Origin: JAZBPO01 sp963691775
Lineage (GTDB): Bacteria; Pseudomonadota; Gammaproteobacteria; Pseudomonadales; Azotimanducaceae
DNA length: 64,000 nt
Direction: 5' to 3'
Assembly: GCA_963691775.1 (NCBI GenBank)
Contig: OY829369.1
Coordinates: 3,906,001 to 3,970,000, forward strand
In this document: piece after piece, positions 44,219 to 53,195 of the stretch
How the letters are laid out: every line of letters begins with the position of its first letter
Position numbering within the stretch: the first letter of the stretch is position 1
Notes under the pieces: generated by a model
The model's input: the letters and a program-made list of their open reading frames with translations, nothing else
What the model was told of the DNA's origin: nothing
The model's database searches: none
Program-made: the position numbers and the translations under genes

Positions 44219-44659
44219 TCACTTTGCGCCGTAGATTTGTGCGGGGTCGACATCGACGTCGAGCGTTATTTCTGCGTGCGCGCGGTCCATGCGGAGGTAG
44301 AAGCAATGACGCCGACCGGTGTGGCAAGCAGCGCCCGCCTGCGTGACGCTCAGGAGAACCGTGTCGCCGTCGCAATCGATGCGTACTTCACGAATGTGCT
44401 GTATGTGGCCGGACTCCTCGCCCTTGCGCCAGAAGCGCCCTCGCGAGCGTGACCAGTAGCAGGCCCGCCCCGTTTCCAATGTCTCGCGCAGGGCGGCTTC
44501 GTTCATCCACGCGAGCATGAGCACATCGCCGTTCTCGGCGTCCTGCGCGATTGCGGGCACGAGTCCCTGTTCGTTCCAGCGCATGGCGGCGAGCACGGCG
44601 GCGGTTTCCGTCGTGGTTCCGGTCTCGGCCTGCTCAAGATCGTGGAGCAGATTGCTCAT
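44219..44659 (-). CDS. hisI: Phosphoribosyl-AMP cyclohydrolase
   Basis: The 146-residue protein is a stand-alone HisI without a HisE domain. It opens the purine ring of phosphoribosyl-AMP in histidine synthesis. LMLAWMNEAALRETLETG and YWSRSRGRFWRKGEESGH are conserved; DCDGD (95-99) binds Mg, and the zinc ligands Cys96, Cys112 and Cys119 are all present. No other his gene is near. The start at 44659 is the conserved position; an ATG at 44716 would add 19 unrelated residues. It is divergent from the TonB receptor, and a Zur-type box lies 71-89 bp upstream. Confidence 0.93.
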   Translation of the reverse strand: MSNLLHDLEQAETGTTTETAAVLAAMRWNEQGLVPAIAQDAENGDVLMLAWMNEAALRETLETGRACYWSRSRGRFWRKGEESGHIQHIREVRIDCDGDTVLLSVTQAGAACHTGRRHCFYLRMDRAHAEITLDVDVDPAQIYGAK

Positions 44660-44692
44660 GGGGGCGGTCCGTTGGCGTGCGTGCGCTGAATG

Positions 44693-44703
44693 GTAAACGT
44701 TAC
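44693..44703. promoter_or_regulatory. Secondary palindrome near the Zur box
   Basis: GTAA-ACG-TTAC is a small palindrome 34 bp upstream of the hisI start. Its flank (GGTAAACGTTAC) resembles the left side of the Zur-type box (GGTAACGTTAT) 35 bp away, so it may be a degenerate second site acting on hisI. Confidence 0.35.
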
Positions 44704-44729
44704 AGCACTGAAACACCTTCTGTAGCGGT

Positions 44730-44748
44730 AACGTTATCGTATAACATT
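44730..44748. promoter_or_regulatory. Zur-type operator between hisI and the TonB receptor
   Basis: AACGTTATCGTATAACATT contains GTTAT-CGT-ATAAC, an exact match to the GTTATnnnATAAC core described for Zur boxes in gammaproteobacteria, and the outer bases AA/TT also match. It ends 31 bp before the receptor ATG and overlaps a possible -10 (TATAAC, 44740-44745). Zur with zinc bound would block the receptor and perhaps the divergent hisI-cysS genes. Confidence 0.8.
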
Positions 44749-44779
44749 TGGCGGCTCACATCCTTGAGGCCCACTTGCC

Positions 44780-46948
44780 ATGCGTTGTCGTCTGTTGTCC
44801 GCACTGATGCTCGTGTTGCTCGCCCCGCTGGCGGCAGCGCAGCAAAACACTGACCCCCAGAGCGATGAAGCGGCGCGTGTTGAAGAGCTCCGCGTTTATG
44901 CGACGCCGCTCGGCAATACGACCGAGGAGCTTGCGCAGCCGGTGACGGTGCTCGCGGGAGACGAGCTGGAGCGGGTTGTTGCCCAGTCGCTCGGCGACAC
45001 CCTCGCCGGCGAACCCGGTATTACCACCACCTATTTCGGCCCTGCGGTCGGCCGACCCGTCATACGTGGTCTGGGTGGGCCCCGTGTCCGCGTGCTCGAA
45101 GACGGAATCGTTGCGGCGGACGTCTCCGTTACCAGCGCTGATCATGCGGTCGGGGTCGAACCGTTCCTTGCGGATCAGGTTGAGGTGATGAAAGGCGCCT
45201 CGACCGTGCTTTACGGCTCTGGCGCGATCGGCGGCGTCGTCAATACGGTGACCGGCAAGATCCCGACCGAACTGCCAGATGAGCCTTTCTCGTTGCGCGC
45301 CCAAGGCAGCGTCGGGGATGTCGCCGACGAAGAAAATGGCGGCATTCGAGCGAATGCGCGCGCTGGCAATTTCGCCTTCCACCTCGGCGGCAATTTCCGC
45401 CGTACGAATGACTACGATATCCCCGGGTTTGCCGAATCGGCTGCTCAGCGCGACGCCGAGGCGCTCGAGGAGGAAGAAGAGCACGGCGACGAAGACGAGG
45501 ATCACGACGAGCACGGCGACGAGGAAGAGGAAGAGGAAGTCTTCGGCTCCCTCGAAAACTCCGATCTTCGAACCGACTCCTTCAATTTCGGTACGTCCTG
45601 GGTGGGCGAGCGCGTCACCCTCGGCGTCGCCTATTCGCGCTACGAGAGCGAGTACGGCATCCCTGGTGGCCATGGCCACGAGCATGGTCACGACGAAGAT
45701 CACGACGAGGAAGACGGTGATCACGACGACGAGGACGGCGACCACGACGAGGAAGAAGAGGAAGAGGGCGACGTGCGCCTCGACCTCAAGCAGGAGCGGT
45801 ATGACTTCTACGCGAGCCTGATGCAGCCTATCGACGGTATCGAGATGATCCGGTTTCGTGGCGCTTATGTGGATTACGAGCACGACGAGATCGAGGGCTC
45901 AGGCGAAGTTGGCGTGACCTTCGACAACCAGAACTTCGAAGGTCGGATTGAACTGCTGAACGCGCCTATCGCAGGCTTCGAGGGCGCCTTCGGCCTGCAG
46001 TTCGAGACCACCGAATTCAGCGCCGTGGGCGAAGAGGCTTTTGTTCCGCCTGTCGATCGTTCCATGGTTGCTCTGTTCGCATTCCAGCAGAAGCAGGTCG
46101 GCGACTTGCTCTTCGATCTCGGAGCGCGCGTCGAGTCCGTTGACTACGACCCGGATGCGGGCGGCGGCGAGGATTTCACGATCGGTTCCCTGTCCTTCGG
46201 AACGATCTGGGAGGCGCGCGACAACGCGGACGCAGGTATTCAGTTCGATATCGCATCGCGCGCACCGGGCGCAGAGGAGCTGTATTCGAACGGCGCGCAC
46301 CTTGCCACGAACACCTTCGAGATCGGTGATCCGACCCTAGATGAGGAAACGGCCTTCAACGCCAGCGCTTTCTGGCACGGCCACTTCGACGCGGTCGACA
46401 TCCAGGTGAACGTGTTCGCGACCCAGTTCAAGGACTTCATCTATCTTTCGGCGACGGGCGCCGAGGAAGACGAGCTTCCCGTGTTCGTCTGGCGCCAGGA
46501 AGACGCGCTCTTTTTCGGCGGGGAGGTGAACGCGGTCGTGCCCCTTATGCGCGAGCAAGCGTCCGTGGACCTGCGCATTACCGGTGACACGGTGCGCGCG
46601 CGTCTGCGCGATCCTGGCCCCGGTCAGGAAGAGGATCTTCCGCGCATCCCTGCTTCTCGTTTGGGCGCAGCGCTCGAGTTCCAGGTTTCCAAGTTGTCGG
46701 GCGAGATCTCGTTGATGCGCGTATTCCGTCAGGACGAGACCGCGGCGTTCGAGAATGCGAGCAGCGCCTATACGGCGCTGGACGCGTACTTCGGCTGGGA
46801 TTTCGAGATGGCTTCAACGGATGTCGAGTTCTACCTCCGGGGCCGAAACCTCCTCGATGTGGAGCAGCGTTTGCACACCTCGTTCCTGGCAGATCTGGCG
46901 CCGCTGCCTGGCCGTGCACTCGAAGCGGGTATCCGCATCGAGCTTTGA
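44780..46948 (+). CDS. ZnuD-like TonB-dependent receptor with His/Asp/Glu-rich loops
   Basis: The 722-residue protein has a signal peptide (to about 20), a plug domain (about 50-160: QPVTVLAGDEL, RPVIRGLGGPRVRVLEDG, VEVMKGASTVLYGSGAIGGVVN) and a beta-barrel ending in the aromatic/charged strand GIRIEL. Two barrel loops are extremely acidic and His-rich, at about 229-253 and 297-329, as in the zinc receptors ZnuD. With a Zur-type box in its promoter, uptake of zinc (free or complexed) across the outer membrane is the best reading. TonB, ExbB and ExbD are not in the window. A long open frame on the opposite strand is a shadow of the acidic loops. Confidence 0.9.
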   Translation: MRCRLLSALMLVLLAPLAAAQQNTDPQSDEAARVEELRVYATPLGNTTEELAQPVTVLAGDELERVVAQSLGDTLAGEPGITTTYFGPAVGRPVIRGLGGPRVRVLEDGIVAADVSVTSADHAVGVEPFLADQVEVMKGASTVLYGSGAIGGVVNTVTGKIPTELPDEPFSLRAQGSVGDVADEENGGIRANARAGNFAFHLGGNFRRTNDYDIPGFAESAAQRDAEALEEEEEHGDEDEDHDEHGDEEEEEEVFGSLENSDLRTDSFNFGTSWVGERVTLGVAYSRYESEYGIPGGHGHEHGHDEDHDEEDGDHDDEDGDHDEEEEEEGDVRLDLKQERYDFYASLMQPIDGIEMIRFRGAYVDYEHDEIEGSGEVGVTFDNQNFEGRIELLNAPIAGFEGAFGLQFETTEFSAVGEEAFVPPVDRSMVALFAFQQKQVGDLLFDLGARVESVDYDPDAGGGEDFTIGSLSFGTIWEARDNADAGIQFDIASRAPGAEELYSNGAHLATNTFEIGDPTLDEETAFNASAFWHGHFDAVDIQVNVFATQFKDFIYLSATGAEEDELPVFVWRQEDALFFGGEVNAVVPLMREQASVDLRITGDTVRARLRDPGPGQEEDLPRIPASRLGAALEFQVSKLSGEISLMRVFRQDETAAFENASSAYTALDAYFGWDFEMASTDVEFYLRGRNLLDVEQRLHTSFLADLAPLPGRALEAGIRIEL

Positions 46949-46958
46949 GCCGCCTGGC

Positions 46959-47408
46959 TCAGCGGCTCGCGCCCTCGGCGCGGGCCGCGTCCACCTCCGC
47001 CGCGGCATAGCCGAAGGCTGACCAGGATCCGGTGGCGCGGATTTCGGCCCAAATCGCGGCAGCCTTCCCCGGCGCGTCGTTCAGCAAGTACCAATTGGCC
47101 ACGCCGTAGCCCTGGGTCGCGAGCGCAAGGGCGCGCTCGGCCGGGTCTTCCGCGTCGGACGCCATGAGGCTCTCTGGCGCGAGCTCACCCCGATACATGC
47201 GCAGGCGGCGTAGATAGCTGGCGTTCTCGATCACTTCGAGATCCGGTGTGATGGCCTCGAGCAGTGCCGTGGCGGCGGCGTTCCGCCCGAGGCGCATGAG
47301 GGTCATCCACAGCCAGTCCGTGGTCGCGACCAGCAGATCCGGGTTCGGGGAGTAGTCGAGACATTCGGACCAGACACCTGCCGCCGCCGCCGTGGACTCG
47401 CTCCGAGT
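46959..47408 (-). pseudogene. 5'-truncated TPR-family gene remnant
   Basis: The frame reads VWSECLDYSPNPDLL then ATTDWLWMTLMRLGR, AAATALLEAITPDLEVIENASY, LRMYRGE, and GYGVANWYLL with GSWSAFGYAAAEVDAARAEG near its end. This matches, from memory, the last ~140 residues of a family of ~300-400-residue exported TPR proteins. An in-frame TAG at 47409-47411 and the GNAT gene starting just beyond remove the signal peptide and first repeats. The ATG at 47306 is internal to the conserved part. So it is likely a remnant; if the family can be this short, it would be a real small gene. Confidence 0.55.
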
Positions 47409-47463
47409 CTACGTCCATCTTTCGCAGCTTCGCTCGGCCAGGCCCGGATCGCTGGAGTTCCGT

Positions 47464-47955
47464 TTGAACGCGCTGCCCGAATTCGCCATCGCCCTCGACG
47501 ACCCCGCGCGGCCCGCCGACCCCGCGCGGCCCGCCGTGCGCGCGTTGTTGGAGGCGCATCTCGACGACATGCGGGCGACCTCGCCCCCGGAAAGCGTGCA
47601 TGCGCTCGACGTTGAGGCATTGCGCGGGCCCGGGATTGATTTCTGGACGCTGAGCATCGATGGCGTGCTGGCGGGCTGTAGTGCACTCCGGGTCCTCACC
47701 GGCGCGCACGGTGAGATCAAGTCGATGCGCACGGATGAGGCCCAGCGCGGGCGGGGCGTGGGCGACGCGCTCGTCCGCCATCTGCTCGCAGAGGCCCGAG
47801 TCCGTGGCATCAAGCGGCTGAGCCTGGAGACCGGTTCCCAGGACTTCTTCGCATCTGCGCGGCGCCTCTATGCGCGCCACGGCTTCGAGGTGTGCGGACC
47901 CTTCGGCGATTACGTGCTGGACCCCAACAGCGTGTTCATGACCCGCGCGCTCTGA
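47464..47955 (+). CDS. GNAT-family N-acetyltransferase
   Basis: The 163-residue protein shows GEIKSMRTDEAQRGRGVGDALVRHLLAEA (motif A, acetyl-CoA binding) and LSLETGSQDFFASARRLYARHGF, then CGPFGDYVLDPNSVFMTRAL, typical of small GNATs of about 150 residues. Relatives begin just before FAIALDDP. TTG at 47464 with GGAG upstream is the best start; GTG at 47392 in frame would add 24 residues. A 15-bp duplication gives DPARPADPARPA near the N-terminus. Substrate unknown. Confidence 0.82.
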   Translation: MNALPEFAIALDDPARPADPARPAVRALLEAHLDDMRATSPPESVHALDVEALRGPGIDFWTLSIDGVLAGCSALRVLTGAHGEIKSMRTDEAQRGRGVGDALVRHLLAEARVRGIKRLSLETGSQDFFASARRLYARHGFEVCGPFGDYVLDPNSVFMTRAL

Positions 47956-47957
47956 GA

Positions 47958-49826
47958 TCAGAGCTCCCGGAACTGCATGGCATGGAGACGCGCGAAGGTC
48001 GGGCTCTGTTCGAGCAGCGTCTCCTGGGGGCCGATCGCTTCCACCTCGCCGTTGACCAGCACGAGGACCTGATCGGCGTCGGCCACGGTCGCAAGTCGGT
48101 GCGCGATGATGATCGAAGTGCGGCCCCTGGTGACGCGATCGAGGGCGCGCTGGATGAGGGCTTCTGTTTCGGGGTCGATGTTTGCCGTTGCCTCGTCGAG
48201 GATGAGCAATGACGGATCGGTCGCGAGTACGCGCGCGAAGGCGAGCAATTGGCGCTGACCCTGGGAGATGTTGCGCCCGCGCTCGGCAAGCGGCGTGTCG
48301 TAGCCGTCCGGCAGCGCCTCGATGAATCCGTCGGCGCCCACGGCCCGGGCCGCGGCCACGGCCTGGTCGCGATCGATGCCCGGATCACCCAGCGTGATGT
48401 TGTCGGCAATGGTGCCGGCGAACACGTGGAAATCCTGGAGTACGAAGCCGAGACGGCGCCGCAGATCGAAAGTGTTCATGTCCATGACGTCGACGTCGTC
48501 GATGCGGATAGAACCGGTGGGTGGGTCGTAGAGGCGGGCGAGCAGACGGACCAGGGTGCTCTTGCCCGACCCGGTCGGCCCGACGATCGCAAGACGCGTC
48601 GCAGGTGGCACCTCGAGGGAAACGTTGCGGAGGACCGGCGCTCCCTCACCGTAGGCGAAGGTCAGGTCGCGAATGGCCAGGGCGCCCGCGAGATGCGGTT
48701 CGAGTTCGGCCGGTGTCTCGGGTTCATGCGCAGGGGCGTTCCAGTCGAGGGCCTGGAAGATGCGCTCGCCGCTCGCCATGGATCGGAACAGCAGATTGTA
48801 GTTGTCGCCAAGGGCCACGATCGGCGTGAACAGCATGTCGATGTAGCGCGTGAAGAGCACAACCGTTCCCAGGGTGAGGGTCTCGTCGAGCGCCGACAGG
48901 CCGCCGAACCAAAGCACCGCAGCGATCGCGATGTCCGCGAGGGCAGAGTTGAACGCCCCCGCGATGTTGTCGACGACGTTGGCGCGGGTCTCCGCGCTGC
49001 GATTGCGATTGTTGATCGCGGTGTAGCGGTCGAGGTTTTCCTGCTCGCGGCCATGCAGCTGCACCACGGTCAGGCCTGCAAGGTTTTCCTGCATGTTCTG
49101 GTTCAGCAGCGACACGCTTTGGCGGGCTTCGCGATAGAGGGTCCTGGTCAGGCGCCGGTAGACCACGATGGACAGCACGAGGAAGGGCGCAAAGGCGAGC
49201 ATGACGATAGTAAGTCGCACATCCGCCGCGAGCATGATCGCGAGCGCGACGAAAAAGGGCACGAACTCCCCGAGGAGCGCGCCGAAGGAACGCAGCAGTT
49301 CATAGAGCGCCTCGACGTCGTTGGTGACCCGGGTGGTCACGCGGCCGACCGACACGCGATCCCAGAATGCGGCTGGCTGCCCCAGCAGATGCGTGAACAC
49401 GTCGCGGCGCAGGCGCGAAAGGCCGCGCACGACCGCATCGGCCAGGGTCACGCGATGGAAGTGTCCGGCCACCGCGACGACGAGCTGTACGGCGCCGTAG
49501 AGGACGCATGCCGCGAAAAGGATCGAGGTTCCGGTTGCCTGCGCAATCGACGATGTAAGGCTGACGAGACCGAAGTCCGGCACATTCGAATACGGATTGC
49601 CCATGAGCACGTGGTCGATGACCACGATCGAAAGCAGGATCGGCAGCATCACCGAGGCGATCGCCTGAGCGAGCACTAGGGTCCCGGACAGCAGGTATCG
49701 TCCACGCTCCGGGGCGAGCCAATGAAGCAGGCGGCGCAGGAGACCGAGGTCGAGGAGGCGACCGGCGATGTCCGCGTCGAAGACGTTAGCGTCGCCCGAG
49801 GATGGGGCGCTCTTCTGCGAGCTCAC
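47958..49826 (-). CDS. ABC exporter half-transporter, catalytic-site subunit
   Basis: The 622-residue protein has an ABC exporter membrane domain with six helices (about 40-330) and an ATPase domain: Walker A GPTGSGKST, signature NISQGQRQ (Ser-Gln replaces Ser-Gly), Walker B LLILDEAT with the catalytic Glu, and the H-loop AHRLAT. Its start overlaps the stop of the other half by ATGA. Together they match the MdlA/MdlB or TM287/288 type of heterodimeric multidrug/lipid exporters, where this one corresponds to the subunit with the intact ATPase Glu. Confidence 0.92.
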   Translation of the reverse strand: MSSQKSAPSSGDANVFDADIAGRLLDLGLLRRLLHWLAPERGRYLLSGTLVLAQAIASVMLPILLSIVVIDHVLMGNPYSNVPDFGLVSLTSSIAQATGTSILFAACVLYGAVQLVVAVAGHFHRVTLADAVVRGLSRLRRDVFTHLLGQPAAFWDRVSVGRVTTRVTNDVEALYELLRSFGALLGEFVPFFVALAIMLAADVRLTIVMLAFAPFLVLSIVVYRRLTRTLYREARQSVSLLNQNMQENLAGLTVVQLHGREQENLDRYTAINNRNRSAETRANVVDNIAGAFNSALADIAIAAVLWFGGLSALDETLTLGTVVLFTRYIDMLFTPIVALGDNYNLLFRSMASGERIFQALDWNAPAHEPETPAELEPHLAGALAIRDLTFAYGEGAPVLRNVSLEVPPATRLAIVGPTGSGKSTLVRLLARLYDPPTGSIRIDDVDVMDMNTFDLRRRLGFVLQDFHVFAGTIADNITLGDPGIDRDQAVAAARAVGADGFIEALPDGYDTPLAERGRNISQGQRQLLAFARVLATDPSLLILDEATANIDPETEALIQRALDRVTRGRTSIIIAHRLATVADADQVLVLVNGEVEAIGPQETLLEQSPTFARLHAMQFREL

Positions 49827-51682
49827 GCTTCGACTCCCAGCGGACGATCGGCGCTTCTGCCCTGATCCTGTTCGCCAGCGAGCGCTGCGTACCAGCCTCC
49901 GGCCGCAAGCAGGGCTCCGTGGTCGCCGTACTCGACGACGCGCCCGCCCTCCAGCACTACAATGGCGTCGGCGTGGCGTGCAGTGGAGACCCGGTGCGTG
50001 ACCATGACCGTGGTCATGCGCGCCCGGACCTCGATGAGGTGCGAGAGGATGCGCTCTTCCGTTTCCGTGTCGACGGCGGCGAAGCAGTCGTCGAGCAAGA
50101 GCACGGGGGCTTCCCGGATCACGCCGCGCGCGACCGTCGCGCGCTGGCGCTGACCGCCGGACAGGGTGACCCCGCGCTCGCCGACCATGGTCGCAAGGCC
50201 TTCTGGCAGGCGTTCGAGCAGGGCCTGCAGTTCCGCTCGATGCGCAGCCGCGACAACCAGCGTGTCATCGCGGGACGGATCGTCATAGGACAGGTTCTCG
50301 CGCAGCGGCTGGCCGAACAGGAACGCATCCTGAGGCACGAGGACGACCTCGCTGCGGAGCTGCGTGAGTGGCCAGTCCGCCACGGTATGTCCGTCCACAC
50401 ACACGGCGCCCGGCGCCGCTTCTATGAGACGGGGGAAGGCGGAGAGGAGGGTCGACTTGCCGGCGCCGATGCGGCCCATCACGGCGAGGCTGCGACCGGC
50501 CTCGACGCGCACGGATACGTTCTCGAGCGCGGCCTGCGCGGCGTCGGGATAGCGATAGCTGAAATCGACCAGCTCGAGATCACCGGCGATCGCGGCAGGC
50601 GTCCCCTTGGAAGGCGCATCCGGAAACTCGTCCGGCGTCTGCAGGATGTCGAAGACGCGCTCGCAGCCCACCGCAGCGCGCTGGATCAGGTTAAGCAGCG
50701 TGCCCGTCTGCCGCATGGGCTGGATGGCCATGGCAACGTAGCTGAAGAAGGCGACGAAGGTGCCCTTGCTCATTTCACCCGTGAGTACGAGGTGGCCGCC
50801 CCAGCCGATGACGATCAGTGAGGTTGCAGCGGCGAGCGTTGGCATGACTGCCGTCATCATCGACGAGATGCGCGCCTGCGTCACGAAGGCGTCGGCGTAG
50901 CGCGCGTTGTCCGTATCGAAACGGTCCACCTCGAGCTGCTCGCGCGCCATGACCTGCAGAGTGCGGATACCGCCAAATGCTTCCTGAGCCCGATCCGTGA
51001 GCGCTGAGGTTCGCGTCTGTACTTCGCGGGACGCGGCGTTCATGCGCCGAGAACCACGGACGGCATACAGGGCGACCAGGGGCAGAGGCGGCAGGATCAA
51101 CCAGGCGAGTTCCGGTGCGAGCCAGAACATCGCGGCGAAGCCGGTGGTCGTGCCGTAGACCAGGATGATCACGAACAGCGTGCCGTTGCTGACCAGGCGC
51201 CGGATCAGGCCGACGTCCGATACGGCGCGCGTCATCATGTCGCCGACGCTGTGCTGGCCGTAGAAGCCGACGCCCTGACGTTGGAGCCGGTCGAACAGGG
51301 CTTGGCGAAGTTCGAAGGCGACGTTCAGGCCGGCCCGGCGCAGGGTGATGCGTGCAGTCGAGACGACGAGCAGGCGCGCGAGTACGCAGGCGACGATGCC
51401 GAAGACCGGCAGGGTCAGGTCCACATCGCGCGAGCCGGCGCCGAGCGCGGCATCGACAGCATCGATGCCGTCCCGAAGGAACAGCGGTACGGCCGCCTCG
51501 AGCATGCGGGCCAGGAAGAACAGCACGAATGCCGTGCCGAGTAGGGGCTTCTGACGCCCGAGCCATGGGGCCAGGCGCCCCAGGCCACGGAAGCCCGTAC
51601 TCGCGGCGCCCGGCGCGGCGTCTGCCGCGGCCGCCTCAGAACGAGGCGTTGTTGGGGACCCTGGGGAAGGGGATGGCGTCAC
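49823..51682 (-). CDS. ABC exporter half-transporter, degenerate-site subunit
   Basis: The 619-residue protein has six membrane helices and an ATPase domain: Walker A GRIGAGKST, canonical signature TLSGGQRQ, Walker B VLLLDDCFAAVD in which Asp replaces the catalytic Glu, and H-loop THRVST. The Asp is the mark of the degenerate site in heterodimeric exporters. The GTG at 51682 is the likely start because GGAG lies seven bases upstream; this makes it overlap the asnS 3' end by 47 bp. The unit asnS-MdlA-like-MdlB-like is therefore one tight operon. Confidence 0.9.
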   Translation of the reverse strand: MTPSPSPGSPTTPRSEAAAADAAPGAASTGFRGLGRLAPWLGRQKPLLGTAFVLFFLARMLEAAVPLFLRDGIDAVDAALGAGSRDVDLTLPVFGIVACVLARLLVVSTARITLRRAGLNVAFELRQALFDRLQRQGVGFYGQHSVGDMMTRAVSDVGLIRRLVSNGTLFVIILVYGTTTGFAAMFWLAPELAWLILPPLPLVALYAVRGSRRMNAASREVQTRTSALTDRAQEAFGGIRTLQVMAREQLEVDRFDTDNARYADAFVTQARISSMMTAVMPTLAAATSLIVIGWGGHLVLTGEMSKGTFVAFFSYVAMAIQPMRQTGTLLNLIQRAAVGCERVFDILQTPDEFPDAPSKGTPAAIAGDLELVDFSYRYPDAAQAALENVSVRVEAGRSLAVMGRIGAGKSTLLSAFPRLIEAAPGAVCVDGHTVADWPLTQLRSEVVLVPQDAFLFGQPLRENLSYDDPSRDDTLVVAAAHRAELQALLERLPEGLATMVGERGVTLSGGQRQRATVARGVIREAPVLLLDDCFAAVDTETEERILSHLIEVRARMTTVMVTHRVSTARHADAIVVLEGGRVVEYGDHGALLAAGGWYAALAGEQDQGRSADRPLGVEA

Positions 51683-53033
51683 GAATGTTCTCCATGCCCG
51701 TGACGTAAAGGATCAGCCGTTCGAGCCCGAGGCCGAAGCCCGCGTGCGGCACCGTGCCGTAGCGCCGCAGATCCCGGTACCACCAGAGTTCCTCTCCGAG
51801 CTCCGGCGTGTGAGACATGCGTGCATCGAGCACGTCTAGGCGCTCTTCGCGTTGGCTGCCGCCGATGATCTCGCCAACGCCCGGAACGAGCACGTCCATA
51901 GCGGCAACGGTCTTTTCGTCGTCGTTGAGGCGCATGTAGAACGCCTTGATCTCTGCCGGGTAGTCGACGACCACGACCGGGCGCCCCACGTGCTCCTCCG
52001 TCAGGAAGCGCTCGTGCTCGGACTGCAGATCTCGGCCCCACGCCACAGGGAACTCGAATGACTTGCCCGACGCTTCCAGGATTCTAACGGCCTCGGTGTA
52101 GCTCATGCGCTCGAAGGGTGAATCGATCACGTGCTGGAGGCGATCGAGGACGCCCTTGTCTATGCGCTGGGCGAAGAATGCGATGTCGTCCTCGCGTTCC
52201 TCCAGGAGCGTTGCGAGAACCGATTTGAGCAGTGCTTCCGCGAGATCCGCGTTTGTCGCAAGGTCGGCGAAGGCGATCTCCGGCTCGACCATCCAGAACT
52301 CGGCGAGATGGCGCGAAGTGTTCGAGTTCTCGGCGCGGAAGGTCGGGCCGAAGGTGTATACCTTGGACAGCGCAAGGCAGTAGCTCTCTATCTGCAATTG
52401 GCCCGAGACGGTGAGATAGGACTCTGTGCCGAAAAAGTCCTCGGCGAAGTCCACGCCCCCCTCCGGCGTGCGCGGCGGATTCATCGCGTCTAGGGTGCTG
52501 ACGCGGAAAAGCTCGCCTGCGCCCTCACAGTCGCTCCCCGTGATGATCGGCGTGTTCACCCATACGAAGCCGTTGTCGTGAAAATAGCGGTGGATCGCTT
52601 GGGAGAGGGTGTTCCGCACACGCGCGATGGCGCCGAAGGTGTTGGTGCGTGGCCGGAGGTGCGCCACCGTGCGTAGGTATTCGAAGGTGTGCCGCTTCTT
52701 CGCGATCGGATAGGTTTCGGGTTCGTCGACCGGTCCCAGGATGCGAAGTGCGCTCGCCTTCACCTCGACGCTCTGTCCCTTGCCCTGGGAGGCAGCGAGC
52801 TCGCCCTCGACGGCGATCGCACAGCCAGGGCTGAGATCGGTCACTGCATCGTAGTTGTCCAGTGCTTCGTCGGCGATGATCTGGAGATCGCCGAAGCAGC
52901 TGCCGTCGTTGACGGCGATGAAGCTGAAACCGCCCTTGGAGGTGCGACGGGTGCGCACCCAGCCTTGAATACCGATCTTCGCCCCGACGGCACAGGTGCC
53001 ATCGAGCGCATCAGATACGCTCACGAATTGCAT
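51636..53033 (-). CDS. asnS: Asparaginyl-tRNA synthetase
   Basis: The 465-residue class IIb synthetase has an N-terminal OB fold (IGIQGWVRTRRTSKGGFSFIAV) and the catalytic domain: motif 1 near FVWVNTPIIT, motif 2 in FGPTFRAENSNTSRHLAEFWMVEPE, motif 3 in HAGFGLGLERLILY. RAENSNTSRHLAEF is the asparagine-specific form, not AspRS. GGAG precedes the ATG at 53033. Charging of tRNA-Asn by a direct enzyme implies that the organism does not depend solely on the amidotransferase route. Confidence 0.95.
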   Translation of the reverse strand: MQFVSVSDALDGTCAVGAKIGIQGWVRTRRTSKGGFSFIAVNDGSCFGDLQIIADEALDNYDAVTDLSPGCAIAVEGELAASQGKGQSVEVKASALRILGPVDEPETYPIAKKRHTFEYLRTVAHLRPRTNTFGAIARVRNTLSQAIHRYFHDNGFVWVNTPIITGSDCEGAGELFRVSTLDAMNPPRTPEGGVDFAEDFFGTESYLTVSGQLQIESYCLALSKVYTFGPTFRAENSNTSRHLAEFWMVEPEIAFADLATNADLAEALLKSVLATLLEEREDDIAFFAQRIDKGVLDRLQHVIDSPFERMSYTEAVRILEASGKSFEFPVAWGRDLQSEHERFLTEEHVGRPVVVVDYPAEIKAFYMRLNDDEKTVAAMDVLVPGVGEIIGGSQREERLDVLDARMSHTPELGEELWWYRDLRRYGTVPHAGFGLGLERLILYVTGMENIRDAIPFPRVPNNASF

Positions 53034-53195
53034 GGATAACTCCGAAACGAGGGGAGACGTCGTGCGCACCCGGGGCGCGCGCGTCGGTGAGAAACGCTGC
53101 AATCGTGGAATGATAGTGGAAATGGTGCAGCGGCGGATAATCGCGCGTCTGCTGGTGTCCTAGACTCCGCTGCCCGTCGTTTCAGCGGAGTGCCC

